A program made the position numbers and the translations under genes. Shown here piece by piece: positions 1-8,818 of a stretch of 64,000 nt of DNA. Source of the DNA: Pseudomonadota bacterium (GTDB taxonomy: Bacteria > Pseudomonadota > Gammaproteobacteria > Burkholderiales > Rhodocyclaceae); assembly GCA_018241685.1 (NCBI GenBank), contig JAFEDJ010000069.1, forward strand, positions 1 to 64,000, given 5' to 3'. How positions within the stretch are numbered: the first letter of the stretch is position 1; each line of letters starts with the position of its first letter. Below the pieces are notes generated by a model that made no database searches, had not been told where the DNA came from, and was given only the letters and a program-made list of their open reading frames with translations.

Positions 1-1160
1 GGTTTCCATCGCCGCGACCTGCGTCGTCGTCAGCGCCGCCACACCCGCCGTCGTCAGCGCCTGCACCTGCGCCGTCGTCAGGGCCACCACTTGCGCCGTC
101 GTCAGGCCGCTCTGCACTTGGGCCGTCGTCAGGGCCGCCACTTGAGCCGAGGTCAGCACCGCCACTTGCGCCGTCGTCAGACCGCTCTGCACTTGCGCCG
201 TCGTCAGGGCTGCCACCTGGCTGGTCCTGAGCGCCGCCACGTCCGTGGTTTCCATCGCCGCGACCTGCGTGGTCGTCAGTGCGACCACGCCCGCTGTCGT
301 CAGCGCCTGCACCTGCGCGGTCGTCAGCGCCACTACTTGCGCCGTCGTCAGACCGCTCTGCACTTGCGCTGTCGTCAGGGCGGCCACCTGGCTGGTCTTG
401 AGGGCGGCGACATCCGTGGTCTCCATCGCCGCGACCTGCGTGGTCGTCAGCGCCGCCACGCCGGCCGTCGTCAGCGCCTGCACCTGCGAAGTCGTCAGCG
501 CCACCACTTGGGCCGTCGTCAGGCCGCTCTGCACCTGCGCCGTCGTCAGCGCCGCCACTTGGACCGAGGTCAGGGCAGCCACTTGAGCGGTCGTCAGACC
601 ACTTTGGACTTGGGCCGTCGTCAGGACTGCCACCTGGCTGGTCTTGAGGGCCGCCACATCCGTGGTTTCCATCGCCGCAACCTGCGTGGTCGTCAGCGCC
701 GCCACACCCGCCGTCGTCAGCGCCTGCACCTGCGCCGTCGTCAGCGCCACCACTTCAGCCGTCGTCAGGCCACTCTGCACCTGGGCCGTCGTCAGCGCCG
801 CCACTTGGTTGGTCTTAAGGGCGGCGACGTCCGTGGTTTCCATCGCCGCAACCTGCGTCGTCGTCAGCGCCGCCACACCCGCCGTCGTCAGCGCCTGCAC
901 CTGCGCCGTGGTCAGCGCCACCACTTGCGCCGTCGTCAGGCCGCTCTGCACCTGCGCCGTCGTCAGGGCCGCCACTTGGGCTGAGGTCAGCACCGCCACT
1001 TGCGCCGTCGTCAGGCCGCTCTGCACTTGAGCCGTCGTCAGGGCTGCCACCTGGCTGGTCTTGAGGGCGGCGACATCTGTAGTTTCCATCGCCGCGACCT
1101 GCGTCGTCGTCAGCGACGCCACACCCGCCGTCGTCAGCGCCTGCACCTGCGAAGTCGTCA
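1..1160. repeat. Higher-order tandem repeat inside the octapeptide-repeat gene
   Basis: The marker GTTTCCATCGCCGC (with variants) recurs near 1, 248, 419, 665, 836 and 1082. The spacings alternate between about 246 and 171 bases, so an 82-residue block alternates with a 57-residue block and the true period is about 417 bases (139 residues). About 2.7 copies are visible. Confidence 0.85.
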
Positions 1161-1377
1161 GGGCTACAACCTGGTCCGTCGTCATCCCCTGTGAGATCTG
1201 GGTCGTGGACAATACGGCGATGTCCCGCGTTTCAAACGCAGGAATCTGAACAGTCGTAAACGCTGCGACCTGAGTGGTCGTCAAGGCCTGTATGTCGGCC
1301 GTCGTCAACGCCACAATTTGAATGGTCGTCAGCGCACCAATCTGCGCAGTCGTCATGCCCGTTACGGTTGAAACCAC
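1..1377 (-). CDS. Octapeptide-repeat protein, 5' part (runs off left edge)
   Basis: An open frame on the minus strand stays open to the left edge, so only the N-terminal ~459 residues are seen. The protein is nearly all degenerate 8-residue units of the type A-L-T-T-A-Q-V-Q, with variants such as AMETTDVA and ALKTSQVA and an occasional 9-residue unit containing SGL. There is no signal peptide or catalytic motif in the visible part. I chose the GTG at 1375-1377 because AGGGGA lies 6 bases upstream; an in-frame ATG at 1354-1356 is the alternative. Proteins of this composition are usually very long, surface-exposed or secreted, and of unknown function. That placement is inference, because the C-terminus, where a secretion signal would be expected, lies outside the window. 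Function not recognised. Confidence 0.75.
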   Translation of the reverse strand, partial: MVSTVTGMTTAQIGALTTIQIVALTTADIQALTTTQVAAFTTVQIPAFETRDIAVLSTTQISQGMTTDQVVALTTSQVQALTTAGVASLTTTQVAAMETTDVAALKTSQVAALTTAQVQSGLTTAQVAVLTSAQVAALTTAQVQSGLTTAQVVALTTAQVQALTTAGVAALTTTQVAAMETTDVAALKTNQVAALTTAQVQSGLTTAEVVALTTAQVQALTTAGVAALTTTQVAAMETTDVAALKTSQVAVLTTAQVQSGLTTAQVAALTSVQVAALTTAQVQSGLTTAQVVALTTSQVQALTTAGVAALTTTQVAAMETTDVAALKTSQVAALTTAQVQSGLTTAQVVALTTAQVQALTTAGVVALTTTQVAAMETTDVAALRTSQVAALTTAQVQSGLTTAQVAVLTSAQVAALTTAQVQSGLTTAQVVALTTAQVQALTTAGVAALTTTQVAAMET

Positions 1378-1792
1378 GATCGTTCCCCTTAGGGTTGTTT
1401 GTCATGCGCACATTGGCTTGCGAATGGCTGAGTGCAGCATCGCTGCCCCCTCACCTTTTTAAAGCTCCAGTGCTTCTTCCCTGTGTATAACGACCACCCT
1501 AAAAAATTCTTAAGAAACAAATTCCGCCCGGCAGCGATTTGCACGTGCCCGACTGCGCAGAATTTCACGGAAGCCACTCTCGGATCACGCCACCAAGGAT
1601 CCTTATGATCAAGACAACCGAGTGGACATAAAAAAACCAACACCGCATTCCGCGGGGAGAGGGACGCGGAATGCGGGCTGGCCTTGGGGGAGATGCAGGC
1701 GTTACTACCTGGACTTCGGATCGAAGGGCATTATCGACGGCCGAAGGAGCCGGGAGCGCGGCCTGCGCGCGCTCCGGTTTGGGGTAAGACGA
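1378..1792. other. Intergenic gap upstream of the repeat-protein gene
   Basis: About 415 bases without a convincing gene. The left part must hold the promoter of the minus-strand repeat-protein gene and is less GC-rich than its surroundings around 1,490-1,530. The right part holds the terminator of the acetyl-CoA hydrolase gene. An 84-codon minus-strand frame here (1389-1643) has no family resemblance or good ribosome site and is not called. Confidence 0.5.
1629..1676 (-). terminator. Rho-independent terminator of the acetyl-CoA hydrolase gene
   Basis: A perfect 12 bp stem (1643-1654 with 1665-1676) closes a 10-base loop. On the minus strand it is followed by TTGG and a run of seven T. Confidence 0.8.
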
Positions 1793-3307
1793 TCAGGCGA
1801 AAGCCGGTTCCGGCTGCTTGTCGAGCATAGAACCGCTCTGCTCGTAGCGAAGGTGCCAGGCGAAGGCTTCCTGCAGCAGGTGCGGAGTGTGGCCGCCGCG
1901 CTTGGTGGCACGCAGGAAATAGTCGCGCAGCGCGTCCCGGTACAGAGGATCGGTGCAGTTGTCGATCACCTGGCGGGCCCGCTCGCGGGGCGCCAGGCCA
2001 CGCAGGTCGGCCAGACCGTGCTCGGTGACGATGATGTCGGTGTCGTGCTCGGTGTGATCCACGTGGGACACCATCGGCACGATGCTGGAAATCTTGCCGT
2101 CCTTGGCGATGGACTTGGTGACGAACACCGACAGGTGCGCGTTGCGGGCAAAGTCGCCGGAGCCGCCGATGCCGTTCATCATGTGCGTGCCGCCCACGTG
2201 GGTGGAGTTCACGTTGCCGTAGATGTCGCACTCCAGCGCCGTGTTGATGGTGATCAGGCCCAGGCGGCGGATGACTTCCGGATGGTTGCTGATCTCCTGC
2301 GGACGCAGCACCAAGCGCTGCTTGTAGCGCTCGATGTCGCCCAGCACGCGCTCGTAGGCACTCTTCGACAAGGTGATGCTGGACGCCGACGCGAAGGTCA
2401 GGCGGCCGTCGTCAAGGAGTTCGACGGTGCTGTCCTGCAGCACTTCGGAGTACATCTTGAGGTCGCGGAACGGGGAATCCAGCATGCCGTGCAGCACCGC
2501 GTTGGCGATGGTGCCGATACCAGCCTGCAGCGGCTGCAGGGACGGCGACAGGCGGCCGGCCTTCACCTCGTGGTACAGGAACTCGTTCAGATGGCCGGCG
2601 ATGGCGTTGGTCTCGTTATCAGGCGGCAGCACGTTGGACGGGCTGTCGGCCTTCTCGGTCAGCACGATGGCGACGATCTTCTCAGGGTCGACCGGGATGT
2701 ACGGCAGGCCGATGCGCTGCTCCGGCGAGATCAGCGGGATCGGCAGGCGGTGCGGACGGTAAGTCGGGATGTAGATGTCGTGCAGGCCCTCGAGGCCCTC
2801 CGGCATCTTCACATTGATCTCGACGATGATCTTCTTGGCCAGCACTGCGAAGCTGGCGGAGTTGCCTACCGAGGTGGTCGGCACGATGCCGCCGTTCTCG
2901 GTGATCGCGGTCGCTTCGACGACGGCGATGTCCACCGGCGCAATCTGGCCGGAGCGCAGCTGCTCGACAGTCTCGGACAGGTGCTGGTCGATGAAGGCGA
3001 CCTCGCCGGCGTTGATCTTGCGGCGCAGGGTCGGATCGGACTGGAAGGGGATGCGGCGGGCGATGACATTGGTCTCGGTCAGCACCTTGTCGATATCGTT
3101 GCCCAGGGACGCACCGGTCATCAGGGTGATTTTCAGCGGCTCACGGGTGGCCCGCTCGGCCAGCGCAAAGGGCACCGCCTTGCAGTCACCGGCGCGGGTG
3201 AAGCCGCTCATGCCGACGGTCATGCCGTCCTTGAACAACAGGGCGGCCTCTTCCGGCGACATGATGCGCTCTCGCAGGCGCTGCAGGCGAATACGGTCCA
3301 TGGACAT
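1793..3307 (-). CDS. Acetyl-CoA hydrolase/transferase family (probable succinate:acetate CoA-transferase)
   Basis: A 504-residue, full-length member of the acetyl-CoA hydrolase/transferase family. These cytoplasmic enzymes move CoA between acetyl-CoA and succinate (or hydrolyse acetyl-CoA) in acetate metabolism. Visible marks are GIGTIANAV near residue 263, the motif MYSEVLQDS whose Glu288 fits the glutamate that forms the CoA thioester in family I CoA transferases, and GGSGDFARN in the C-terminal half. The ATG start at 3307 follows GGAGAA. The gene is divergent from a LysR gene across a 131 bp gap containing a palindromic operator, so control by that regulator is likely. Sequence alone does not separate hydrolase from transferase, but the Glu motif and length favour succinate CoA-transferase. 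Confidence 0.9.
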   Translation of the reverse strand: MSMDRIRLQRLRERIMSPEEAALLFKDGMTVGMSGFTRAGDCKAVPFALAERATREPLKITLMTGASLGNDIDKVLTETNVIARRIPFQSDPTLRRKINAGEVAFIDQHLSETVEQLRSGQIAPVDIAVVEATAITENGGIVPTTSVGNSASFAVLAKKIIVEINVKMPEGLEGLHDIYIPTYRPHRLPIPLISPEQRIGLPYIPVDPEKIVAIVLTEKADSPSNVLPPDNETNAIAGHLNEFLYHEVKAGRLSPSLQPLQAGIGTIANAVLHGMLDSPFRDLKMYSEVLQDSTVELLDDGRLTFASASSITLSKSAYERVLGDIERYKQRLVLRPQEISNHPEVIRRLGLITINTALECDIYGNVNSTHVGGTHMMNGIGGSGDFARNAHLSVFVTKSIAKDGKISSIVPMVSHVDHTEHDTDIIVTEHGLADLRGLAPRERARQVIDNCTDPLYRDALRDYFLRATKRGGHTPHLLQEAFAWHLRYEQSGSMLDKQPEPAFA

Positions 3308-3385
3308 ACTTATTTCTCCGATCCTTCTAATCTTGTTGGGCTCGCCTCGACGGGCAAGTTCGCGTGGAAGTATAGAAGTCGGAAA

Positions 3386-3404
3386 TAAGTCACTGGATGA
3401 CTTA
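3386..3404. promoter_or_regulatory. Probable LysR operator
   Basis: A perfect inverted repeat TAAGTCA-N5-TGACTTA lies between the two divergent genes. Further AAGTC half-sites occur at 3376-3380 and 3418-3422. Spacing and position, just upstream of the LysR gene, fit a LysR-type recognition site. Confidence 0.7.
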
Positions 3405-3438
3405 AACTACTTGAAACAAGTCGCTTTTTTCATGATCC

Positions 3439-4383
3439 ATGGACCTGCGCGCGCTCCGCTATTTCATCGAAACCGTCCGCCAGAACAGCTTCACGCTGGC
3501 CGCCGAAAAGCTCCACGTCACCCAATCGACGGTCAGCAAGATGATCCGCCAGTTGGAAGACGAGATCGGCCAGCCGCTGCTCAGCCGCGAAGGGCGGCAG
3601 TTGCGCCTCACCGATGTAGGACGCATCCTGTTCGCCCGCGGCCAGGAAGCCCTTGGCGTGATGCAGGAACTGTCACGGGAAGTGGCCGACCTGACCGCCC
3701 TCACCCGCGGCGAACTTACCGTCGGCATGCCGCCGATGATCAACCTGCTGTTCTCGCCGGTGGTGAAAGCGTTTTGCGAGCGCTATCCCGGCCTGCGCCT
3801 GACCCTGCAGGAAAACGGCGGCCAGGTAATCGAACAGCAGGTGGCGAGCGGCGAGCTGGAAGTCGGCGTCACCATCCTGCCGGCCGACCCGGGGCTGGAG
3901 CTGGACAGCCGCCATTACGGGCGCTACCCAATCCTGGTCGTCGGGCCGCGCCATGCCCGCTGGGCGCAGAGCGCTGAAGTCCGCATCGCGGCGCTGCAGG
4001 ACGAGCCGCTGGTGCTGCTGCCCGACGATTTCTCGCTGACCCGCCGCCTGCGCGCCGCCTTCGACGAGGCCCGCCTGACACCGCGCATTGCTGCCCAGAG
4101 CGGGCAATGGGATTTTCTCGTCGCGATGGCCGCGGCCGGCCTCGGCACCACCTTCCTGCCCGCCCCGCTGCTGGCCCGCCTCAATGTGGGTGACGAACTG
4201 GCGGTGCGCCCCCTCGCCGCCCCCGGCATCGACTGGGACGTGGCGCTGATCTGGAAGCCCCGCCGCTACCTGTCCCACGCCGCGCGCGCGTGGCTGGCAG
4301 TCTGCGAGGAAGTGCTGGTGCCATCGACGCCCTCAGGCGGGATCGCAGACACCACGAAAATCGCCTGGGCGCCACCGCCCTGA
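3439..4383 (+). CDS. LysR-family transcriptional regulator
   Basis: 314 residues, the usual LysR length. The N-terminal winged helix-turn-helix includes SFTLAAEKLHVTQSTVSK at about residues 16-33, followed by the linker helix and a type 2 periplasmic-binding-like effector domain starting near GELTVGMPP (about 92-100). It is transcribed away from the acetyl-CoA hydrolase/transferase gene and probably regulates it in response to a small carboxylate or CoA-linked metabolite (inference from position). The CynR/CidR-like subgroup is the closest by eye. The ATG overlaps no neighbour. Confidence 0.9.
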   Translation: MDLRALRYFIETVRQNSFTLAAEKLHVTQSTVSKMIRQLEDEIGQPLLSREGRQLRLTDVGRILFARGQEALGVMQELSREVADLTALTRGELTVGMPPMINLLFSPVVKAFCERYPGLRLTLQENGGQVIEQQVASGELEVGVTILPADPGLELDSRHYGRYPILVVGPRHARWAQSAEVRIAALQDEPLVLLPDDFSLTRRLRAAFDEARLTPRIAAQSGQWDFLVAMAAAGLGTTFLPAPLLARLNVGDELAVRPLAAPGIDWDVALIWKPRRYLSHAARAWLAVCEEVLVPSTPSGGIADTTKIAWAPPP

Positions 4384-4405
4384 GCCCTTGCGCGCGGTAG
4401 GCCCG

Positions 4406-5083
4406 TCAGCCCATCAGCACGGTGGCGAGCCAGCTTTCGATATCCCTGATCTCGTCGAGGCACAGGCTGTGCTCCATGCGGTAGCCATGCCAATCGAGCG
4501 GATAGCCAGCCGCCATCAGCAGGTCGCCGGACTTCTTGCCGAAAGCATAGGGAATCACTGGATCATGCTGCCCATGGGCCATGAAGATCGGCACGTCCCG
4601 GTTGGCTTCGGCCACCTCCGCCGTCAGCGTATCGGCCAGCGGCACATACGTAGACAGCGCCAGGATGCCTGCCAGGCGCCGCGGATGGCGCAAGCCGGTA
4701 TGCAGCGCGATGGCGCCGCCCTGGGAGAAGCCAGCCAGCACGATGCGCTCGTCGGGGATGCCGCGGGCGTTCTCGCGGGCGATCAAGGCCTCCACCTGGG
4801 CGGCGGACTCCAGCACGCCGGCCGGATCTTCCCGTCGCTCGGAAAAGTCCATCGACACGATGTCGTACCAGGCCCGCATGATGTAGCCGGCGTTGATCGT
4901 CACCGCGCGCTCCGGTGCGTGCGGGAAGACGAAGCGGGTCGGCGGCAGGCGGTCGGCGTCGAACTCGTCCACCACTGGCTCGAAGTCGTGGCCATCGGCG
5001 CCGAGACCATGCAGCCAGATCACCGCGTGGGTCGGTTCGGGAGCCGTCGTGATCTCGACGGCGGGCAAGAGCGGAACAGTCAT
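4406..5083 (-). CDS. Carboxylesterase / acyl-protein thioesterase family alpha/beta hydrolase
   Basis: A 225-residue cytoplasmic serine hydrolase of the phospholipase/carboxylesterase family (YpfH/Est-like). The nucleophile motif GFSQGG places Ser120, AHGQHDPVIP gives Asp174 and YRMEHSL gives His205, so the triad is complete. The oxyanion-hole motif WLHGLGADG is at about residues 23-31. These enzymes hydrolyse short-chain esters, and the physiological substrate is not predictable. The gene is convergent with the LysR gene on its left and stands alone. Confidence 0.88.
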   Translation of the reverse strand: MTVPLLPAVEITTAPEPTHAVIWLHGLGADGHDFEPVVDEFDADRLPPTRFVFPHAPERAVTINAGYIMRAWYDIVSMDFSERREDPAGVLESAAQVEALIARENARGIPDERIVLAGFSQGGAIALHTGLRHPRRLAGILALSTYVPLADTLTAEVAEANRDVPIFMAHGQHDPVIPYAFGKKSGDLLMAAGYPLDWHGYRMEHSLCLDEIRDIESWLATVLMG

Positions 5084-5264
5084 GGCATCTCCTTGGAGTC
5101 GGGCTCAAATCGGGCTCGATTGTAGCCGGGCCGGCACCCAGCCCGCCGTCCGGCGGCCCGGTGCCGCCACCTGTGCAAAAGTAACGATTTATTGCGCAAG
5201 ATCATCACCGGGGGGCAAGGGCAAGGTAGATTCACGGGCTTGATCCGTGCCTTGCGTCCCGCTT

Positions 5265-7175
5265 ATGGTCACTACCGCTCCCGATACCCTGATCCGCACC
5301 AATCTCGACTTCCTGCGCCGCCATCCGCCCTTTGACCGGATGGAGGGCGAAGCCCTGCATTTTCTGGGGGAACGCCTGGCCACCGCCTTCTACCCGGCGG
5401 ATTCGGAAATCCTGATGCCGGAAGACGGCCCGCCGAGCTTCTTCTACATCGTGTATCGCGGCAAGGTGCAGGCCCGTCAGGTCGGGGGCGTTGCGGTCAC
5501 CGAATATGCCACGCTGACCCTGGGGCCCGGCGAAGGCTTCCCGATCGGCGCCATTTCCGCCGGACGGCCATCCACCAACGGCTACCTCGCGGTGGAAGAC
5601 ACTTACTGTTTCCAGCTGCCGGCCGCCGACTTCCTGCACTTACAGGAGATCAGCCCGAGTTTCCAGCTGTTCTGCACGCGCTACATCGCCAGCCTGCTCA
5701 ACCAGTCGCGGGAGCAGCTGCAAATCCAGTTCTCCCAGCGGGCCGCCGAGCAGCAGACGATGACCACGTCGCTGTCCAGCCTGGTCAAGAAGGCTCCGGT
5801 CTTCGTACCGCCGGGGCTCAGTACGCGCACCGCGCTGGAGAAAATGGTGGAAGCCGGCGTCGGCTGCATGGCGGTCGCCGGAGACGACGACAAGCCCGTC
5901 GGCGTGCTGACCCAGAGCGACATCCTGAAGCGCATCGTGCTGCCCGGCTTCGACCTGGCCCGGCCGATCGCCGACGTGATGACCGCCCCGCCCCACACCC
6001 TGGGCAGCAATGCCAGCGCCTACGACGCCGCCCTCGAAATGGCCACCCACGGCGTGCGCCACATCCTGGTTGTGGATGCGGAAGACAAGCTGAAGGGCGT
6101 CATCTCCGAGCGCGACCTGTTCGCGCTGCAGCGCATCGGCCTGCGCCAGATCCGTTCCAGCATAGAGAGCGCAGCTGATGTACAGGCCTTGCAGCGGGCC
6201 AGCCAGGACATCCGTCAGCTGGCCCTCAACCTGCTGGCCCAGGGCATCGGCGCCGAGCAGCTGACCCAGTTCATCTCGGCCCTCAACGATGCGCTGACAC
6301 GCCGCATCATCGAACTCAACCTGGACCGCCACGACCTTTACGGCGTGGAGTACGCGTGGCTGGCCTTTGGATCCGAAGGCCGTCATGAGCAAACCCTATC
6401 GACAGACCAGGACAACGGGATCATCTACGTGCTGCCCGAATGGGCCGACAAGGAACCCCTCAAGCTGCGCCTGCTGGAGTTCGCCCGCGACGTCAATAAC
6501 GACCTGGCGAGCTGCGGCTTCCCGCTGTGCACCGGCAACATCATGGCCAGCAACCCGGACCTGTGCCTGACCATCGACGAATGGCGGGAGCGCTTCGGCA
6601 CCTGGATCCGCGAACCCCACCCCGAAGCCTTGCTCAACGCCACCATCTTCTTCGACTTCCGTGTGCTGTTCGGCGACGAGAAGCTGGCCTACAAGCTGCG
6701 CCACTGGCTGCTGTCGATGACCGGTGGCAACCCGGCCTTCCTGAAGGCGATGGCCACCAACGCGCTAGACGTGTCGCCGCCGCTGGGCAAGATCCGCGAC
6801 TTCGTCATCGACGATGACCCCAAGTACCCGGGTACCATCGACCTGAAGAAGTTCGGCGCCCGCCTGTTCGTCGACGCCGCCCGCGTGCTGGCCCTGCGCA
6901 CCGGCGTCGAGGCCACCAGCACCGTGCAGCGCCTGCGCCAGGGCGGCGGCCGGATCGGCATGCCGGCAGAAGAGCTCGCCGCGATGGCCGACGGCTTCCA
7001 TTTCATCCAGTTGCTGCGCCTGCGCCACCAGCACCTCGACACCGACCACGGTGCACCGGGCGACAATCGGGTGAAGCCGGACGACCTCAACGAACTGGAT
7101 CGGCGCATCCTCAAGGAAGCCTTTCGCCAGGCCCGCAAGATCCAACTGCGACTCAAGCTGGACTATCAGATATGA
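5265..7175 (+). CDS. cNMP-binding / CBS / DUF294 putative nucleotidyltransferase
   Basis: 636 residues in four parts: a cyclic-nucleotide-binding-like beta-roll (about 15-140), two CBS motifs (about 175-300; KKAPVFVPP and the second repeat ending GVISERDLFALQ), a DUF294 nucleotidyltransferase-like domain with GSEGRHEQTLSTDQDN (about 367-383), and the C-terminal DUF294 substrate-binding domain. Family members are GlnD-like and are often found near acetate-uptake genes; here the acetyl-CoA hydrolase/transferase gene is about 2 kb away. I chose ATG 5265; a GTG at 5247 is in frame but has no better ribosome site. The stop overlaps the next start by 4 bases (ATGA), so the two genes are translationally coupled. 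The target of the predicted nucleotidyl transfer is unknown. Confidence 0.85.
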   Translation: MVTTAPDTLIRTNLDFLRRHPPFDRMEGEALHFLGERLATAFYPADSEILMPEDGPPSFFYIVYRGKVQARQVGGVAVTEYATLTLGPGEGFPIGAISAGRPSTNGYLAVEDTYCFQLPAADFLHLQEISPSFQLFCTRYIASLLNQSREQLQIQFSQRAAEQQTMTTSLSSLVKKAPVFVPPGLSTRTALEKMVEAGVGCMAVAGDDDKPVGVLTQSDILKRIVLPGFDLARPIADVMTAPPHTLGSNASAYDAALEMATHGVRHILVVDAEDKLKGVISERDLFALQRIGLRQIRSSIESAADVQALQRASQDIRQLALNLLAQGIGAEQLTQFISALNDALTRRIIELNLDRHDLYGVEYAWLAFGSEGRHEQTLSTDQDNGIIYVLPEWADKEPLKLRLLEFARDVNNDLASCGFPLCTGNIMASNPDLCLTIDEWRERFGTWIREPHPEALLNATIFFDFRVLFGDEKLAYKLRHWLLSMTGGNPAFLKAMATNALDVSPPLGKIRDFVIDDDPKYPGTIDLKKFGARLFVDAARVLALRTGVEATSTVQRLRQGGGRIGMPAEELAAMADGFHFIQLLRLRHQHLDTDHGAPGDNRVKPDDLNELDRRILKEAFRQARKIQLRLKLDYQI

Positions 7176-7807
7176 GCTGGCTCTCACGACTCCTGCCCGG
7201 CAGCGGACCGGACCTCAGTCCCGAACAGCAAGCCAGCCTGGCGGCGATCACACGTCACCCCGGCCCCGATCTGGGCCGCAGCCATTTCGAGACGCGCTAC
7301 GTGATCGTCAATGCGGAAAGCCGGCCGATGGATGGCGGCGGCCAGCGCCTCATCGGCGTCGGCGCAGTGGCGATCAACCGCGGGCTGCTGCACCCGGCCG
7401 AGAGCTTCCGGGCCGAACTGGCCAGCGCACCGGCCGACGCCCTGCTGGGGCTGCTGCACTTCATCGCGAAGGCACCGCTGGTGGTCTACAACGCGCCATT
7501 CAACCAGGGCATTCTCGAGCGAGGTTTCGAACAGAACCTGGGCAACGTACCGGCAATGGAATGGCTGGACCTGATGGTGATCATGCCCAGCCTGTACCCC
7601 GAACGGATTGCCGGCCAGGCCAGCATGGATGCCTGGCTCAGCGCCTTCGGCATCGAACGGCTGGACCGCCACGACGCGGTGCTGGAGGCTCTCGCCGTGG
7701 CCCAGCTCCACCAGGTGGCGCTGGCCCGCGCCAAGGCCCAGGGACTCAACGCACCGCAGGACCTGCTCGAAAGCCAGACCAGCCGCAAATGGCTGCGCGG
7801 TAGCTGA
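7172..7807 (+). CDS. DnaQ-like 3'-5' exonuclease fold, catalytic residues altered
   Basis: 211 residues of the RNase H/DnaQ exonuclease fold, the usual partner of DUF294 proteins. The expected ExoI motif DxET reads VIVNAES (Asn47, Glu49). ExoII NAxFD reads NAPFNQ (Asn111 for Asp). In ExoIII the residue five after His167 is Glu172 rather than Asp. Two metal-binding aspartates are therefore Asn and the third is Glu, which argues against normal exonuclease activity. It overlaps the upstream gene by 4 bases and probably works with it, perhaps as a nucleic-acid or nucleotide sensor (inference). Confidence 0.75.
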   Translation: MSWLSRLLPGSGPDLSPEQQASLAAITRHPGPDLGRSHFETRYVIVNAESRPMDGGGQRLIGVGAVAINRGLLHPAESFRAELASAPADALLGLLHFIAKAPLVVYNAPFNQGILERGFEQNLGNVPAMEWLDLMVIMPSLYPERIAGQASMDAWLSAFGIERLDRHDAVLEALAVAQLHQVALARAKAQGLNAPQDLLESQTSRKWLRGS

Positions 7808-7811
7808 GCAG

Positions 7812-8723
7812 CTATCCCGGCGAGGCCAGGGCCCACCGCCAGCGCTCCTCGCACAAGGCCGCAAAGCGCCGGGCGAGCGGTGACGGCACCTGCGGCAGCA
7901 GGATCGCCGCATCGGCGGTCGCATCGCTGTCGTGGAGCGGCCGCACCCGGGCTCCGGCGGGCGCCAGGGCGGCCATGCACTCCGGGATCACCGCGATGCC
8001 GAAGCCGGCCGCCACCAGGCTCAGCATCGAGGTCTTGCGGGAAATGACATTTCCCATCCGCGGCACGAAGCCCCGCTGCAGGCACAGGTCCGTCATTCGC
8101 CGGGCCAGCCCCCCGCGCTCCCGGTGCACCGCCGACACAAAGGGCACCTCGGCCAGATCGGCGAGCCGAAGGCTCTGCAGAGCTGCAAGGGGATGCGCGG
8201 CCGGGATCGCAACGACCAGCCGCTCCCTCGCCAGCGGAACGAACTGCACGGCCGGATCCCTGCGCAGCACCGGCATCCGCGCCACCCCCAGGTCGGCCCG
8301 GCCGGCGGCGATCTCGGCCACCTGCACCTCCGACGACACCCTGTCCAGATCCACCCGCGCCGCCGGCGCCGCCTCCGCAAACGCCTGCAGGCTGGCCAGC
8401 AGCGGACCGCCGATGGGGATCGAGCTCGAATGCAGCAGCCGCAGCACGCCCGACTCCCCGCGGGCCAGGCAGCGCGCATCCTCCGCGGCTTCGTCGATGG
8501 CCTGGGCGATCTCCCCGATACGCTCGCGGAACAGCGTGCCAGCCGGCGTGAGGCTTACACCACGTGCCTCGCGGACGAACAGCGGGAAACCCAGCTCTTC
8601 CTCCATAAGCGCGATCTGCCGGCTGAGCGCCGGTTGCGCGACGAAGAGCCCGGCGGCGGCCTGGGACAGATTGCCGGTTTCGGCAACGGCCAGGAAGTAG
8701 CGGATCTGACGCAGGCTAAGCAT
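7812..8723 (-). CDS. LysR-family transcriptional regulator
   Basis: 303 residues. The N-terminal helix-turn-helix (GNLSQAAAGLFVAQPALSRQ, about residues 17-36) is followed by a LysR substrate-binding domain. It is divergent from the TauE/SafE exporter gene across a 95 bp gap in which ATTCCAGAA occurs twice (near 8722 and 8779), a possible shared operator. It probably controls the exporter. The effector cannot be read from sequence. It converges with the preceding exonuclease-like gene, with stops 4 bases apart. Confidence 0.88.
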   Translation of the reverse strand: MLSLRQIRYFLAVAETGNLSQAAAGLFVAQPALSRQIALMEEELGFPLFVREARGVSLTPAGTLFRERIGEIAQAIDEAAEDARCLARGESGVLRLLHSSSIPIGGPLLASLQAFAEAAPAARVDLDRVSSEVQVAEIAAGRADLGVARMPVLRRDPAVQFVPLARERLVVAIPAAHPLAALQSLRLADLAEVPFVSAVHRERGGLARRMTDLCLQRGFVPRMGNVISRKTSMLSLVAAGFGIAVIPECMAALAPAGARVRPLHDSDATADAAILLPQVPSPLARRFAALCEERWRWALASPG

Positions 8724-8818
8724 TCCAGAAAATCATGGCTTGAGTAAAAAACTGATATTGGCGTTATACCTTGGCCAATTCCAGAATTCCATGCACGTCG
8801 ACTCCGCACACACCGATC

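Noticed and set aside
91..1249. Plus-strand open frames over the left-end repeat, or a CRISPR array
   Set aside because: The units are not separated by unique spacers, and the minus-strand reading gives a regular octapeptide pattern with a ribosome site; the plus frames are Arg/His-rich shadows.
1389..1643. An 84-codon minus-strand frame in the gap
   Set aside because: No ribosome site, no family resemblance, and it runs into the terminator of the neighbouring gene.
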